Part shown: positions 6,891-7,018 of the stretch, piece after piece | Numbering within the stretch: the stretch's first letter is position 1 | How the letters are laid out: each line of letters starts with the position of its first letter | Source: CAYRLZ01 sp964425275 | GTDB lineage: Bacteria; Hydrothermota; Tepidihabitantia; Tepidihabitantales; JBDRVQ01 | Assembly (NCBI GenBank): GCA_964425275.1 | Contig: CAYRLZ010000094.1 | Location: 1 to 7,018, forward strand | DNA: 7,018 nucleotides | Reading direction: 5' to 3' | Program-made: the position numbers and the translations under genes | Notes under the pieces: generated by a model | Told to the model about the DNA's origin: nothing | Seen by the model: only the letters and a program-made list of their open reading frames with translations | Databases searched by the model: none

Positions 6891-7002
6891 ACGGAGTCAG
6901 GAAGTGATTAGATTTCAGGAGAAGGACTGGGTTATGATTTAGGTGGGATGATTAGGTGGAGAGAATGGAATAGACTGCCTGAAATCTACTTCCCGACTCC
7001 GT
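6891..7002 (-). repeat. Large imperfect inverted repeat, candidate structured RNA or long-stem terminator
   Basis: The left arm (6891-6919, starting ACGGAGTC) and right arm (6978-7002, ending GACTCCGT) are complementary except for a 4-nt insertion in the left arm and one substitution. In the minus-strand RNA that substitution is a G-U wobble; in the plus-strand RNA it is an A-C mismatch. The minus-strand stem is also followed directly by TTTTATCTTTT (from 6890 down), whereas the plus strand continues AGTTCC. Both signs favour a minus-strand transcript of about 112 nt with a 58-nt loop. It could be the terminator of a gene to the right, a small RNA, or the remains of a mobile element. No obvious target-site duplication flanks it. 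Confidence 0.8.
6934..6959. repeat. Short tandem direct repeat inside the loop of the inverted repeat
   Basis: ATGATTTAGGTGG (6934-6946) and ATGATTAGGTGG (6948-6959) are near-identical copies one base apart, differing by one T. On the minus strand both read CCACCTAA(A)TCAT, a CACCT motif that resembles the anti-Shine-Dalgarno end of 16S rRNA. Function is unknown. Confidence 0.6.
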
Positions 7003-7018
7003 AGTTCCATAAATTCTT

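Larger units (their letters stand above)
6853..7018. other. Non-coding right edge
   Basis: Apart from the inverted repeat and its internal direct repeat, no gene, tRNA or promoter is supported here. The only small frame is a 23-codon one without a ribosome site. The gene that the inverted repeat might terminate would lie beyond the right edge. Confidence 0.6.

Noticed and set aside
6891..7002. Inverted repeat as a MITE with terminal inverted repeats
   Set aside because: No adjacent target-site duplication is visible (GATAAAA on the left, AGTTCCA on the right) and no second copy is in the window; copy number elsewhere could reopen this.
6939..7010. 23-codon minus-strand frame with an ATG at 7010
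   Set aside because: It has no ribosome site and runs through the stem and loop of the inverted repeat; its composition is that of the repeat.

Overview
This is a compact bacterial window with every supported gene on the minus strand, so transcription runs from right to left. The lineage is not certain. The secreted protease ends in a type IX secretion (Por)-like tail, genes overlap end to end, proteins are rich in Lys/Ile/Glu, and one promoter abuts its start codon. Together these suggest an uncultured, possibly thermophilic lineage such as WOR-3/Stahlbacteria, Hydrothermae or another group near Fibrobacteres-Chlorobi-Bacteroidetes. This placement is inference.

Reading in the direction of transcription: (1) 6853-7018 holds no convincing gene but contains a large imperfect inverted repeat (6891-7002). 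Its minus-strand transcript would form a long stem with a C-rich loop, followed by a short U tract. (2) A near-consensus sigma70-type promoter (TTGACG-17-TATAAT) and a strong GGAGG ribosome site drive a 653-residue exported subtilisin-family protease, which ends at a clear intrinsic terminator. (3) A second good promoter (TTGACT-17-TATTAT) lies directly against the ATG of an EF-G-like translational GTPase, so its mRNA is probably leaderless. (4) Four more genes follow: ribD, ribE, a beta-class DNA methyltransferase, and the first 26 codons of an unidentified gene that may be the partner restriction enzyme. Each of the five genes in this chain overlaps the next, by 35, 20, 8 and 23 nt. They therefore look like one translationally coupled operon.

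RibD and RibE catalyse the deaminase/reductase steps and the final dismutation step of riboflavin synthesis. The lumazine synthase and ribBA genes are not in the window, and no FMN riboswitch is seen ahead of the operon. The most unusual points are the changed guanine-recognition motifs in the EF-G-like protein (NKLK instead of NKxD, and GDA instead of GSA), the restriction-modification-like cassette welded to the end of a riboflavin operon, the probable leaderless operon promoter, and the unexplained inverted-repeat element at the right edge. I do not see proof of a wholly new system; these are the leads worth following.
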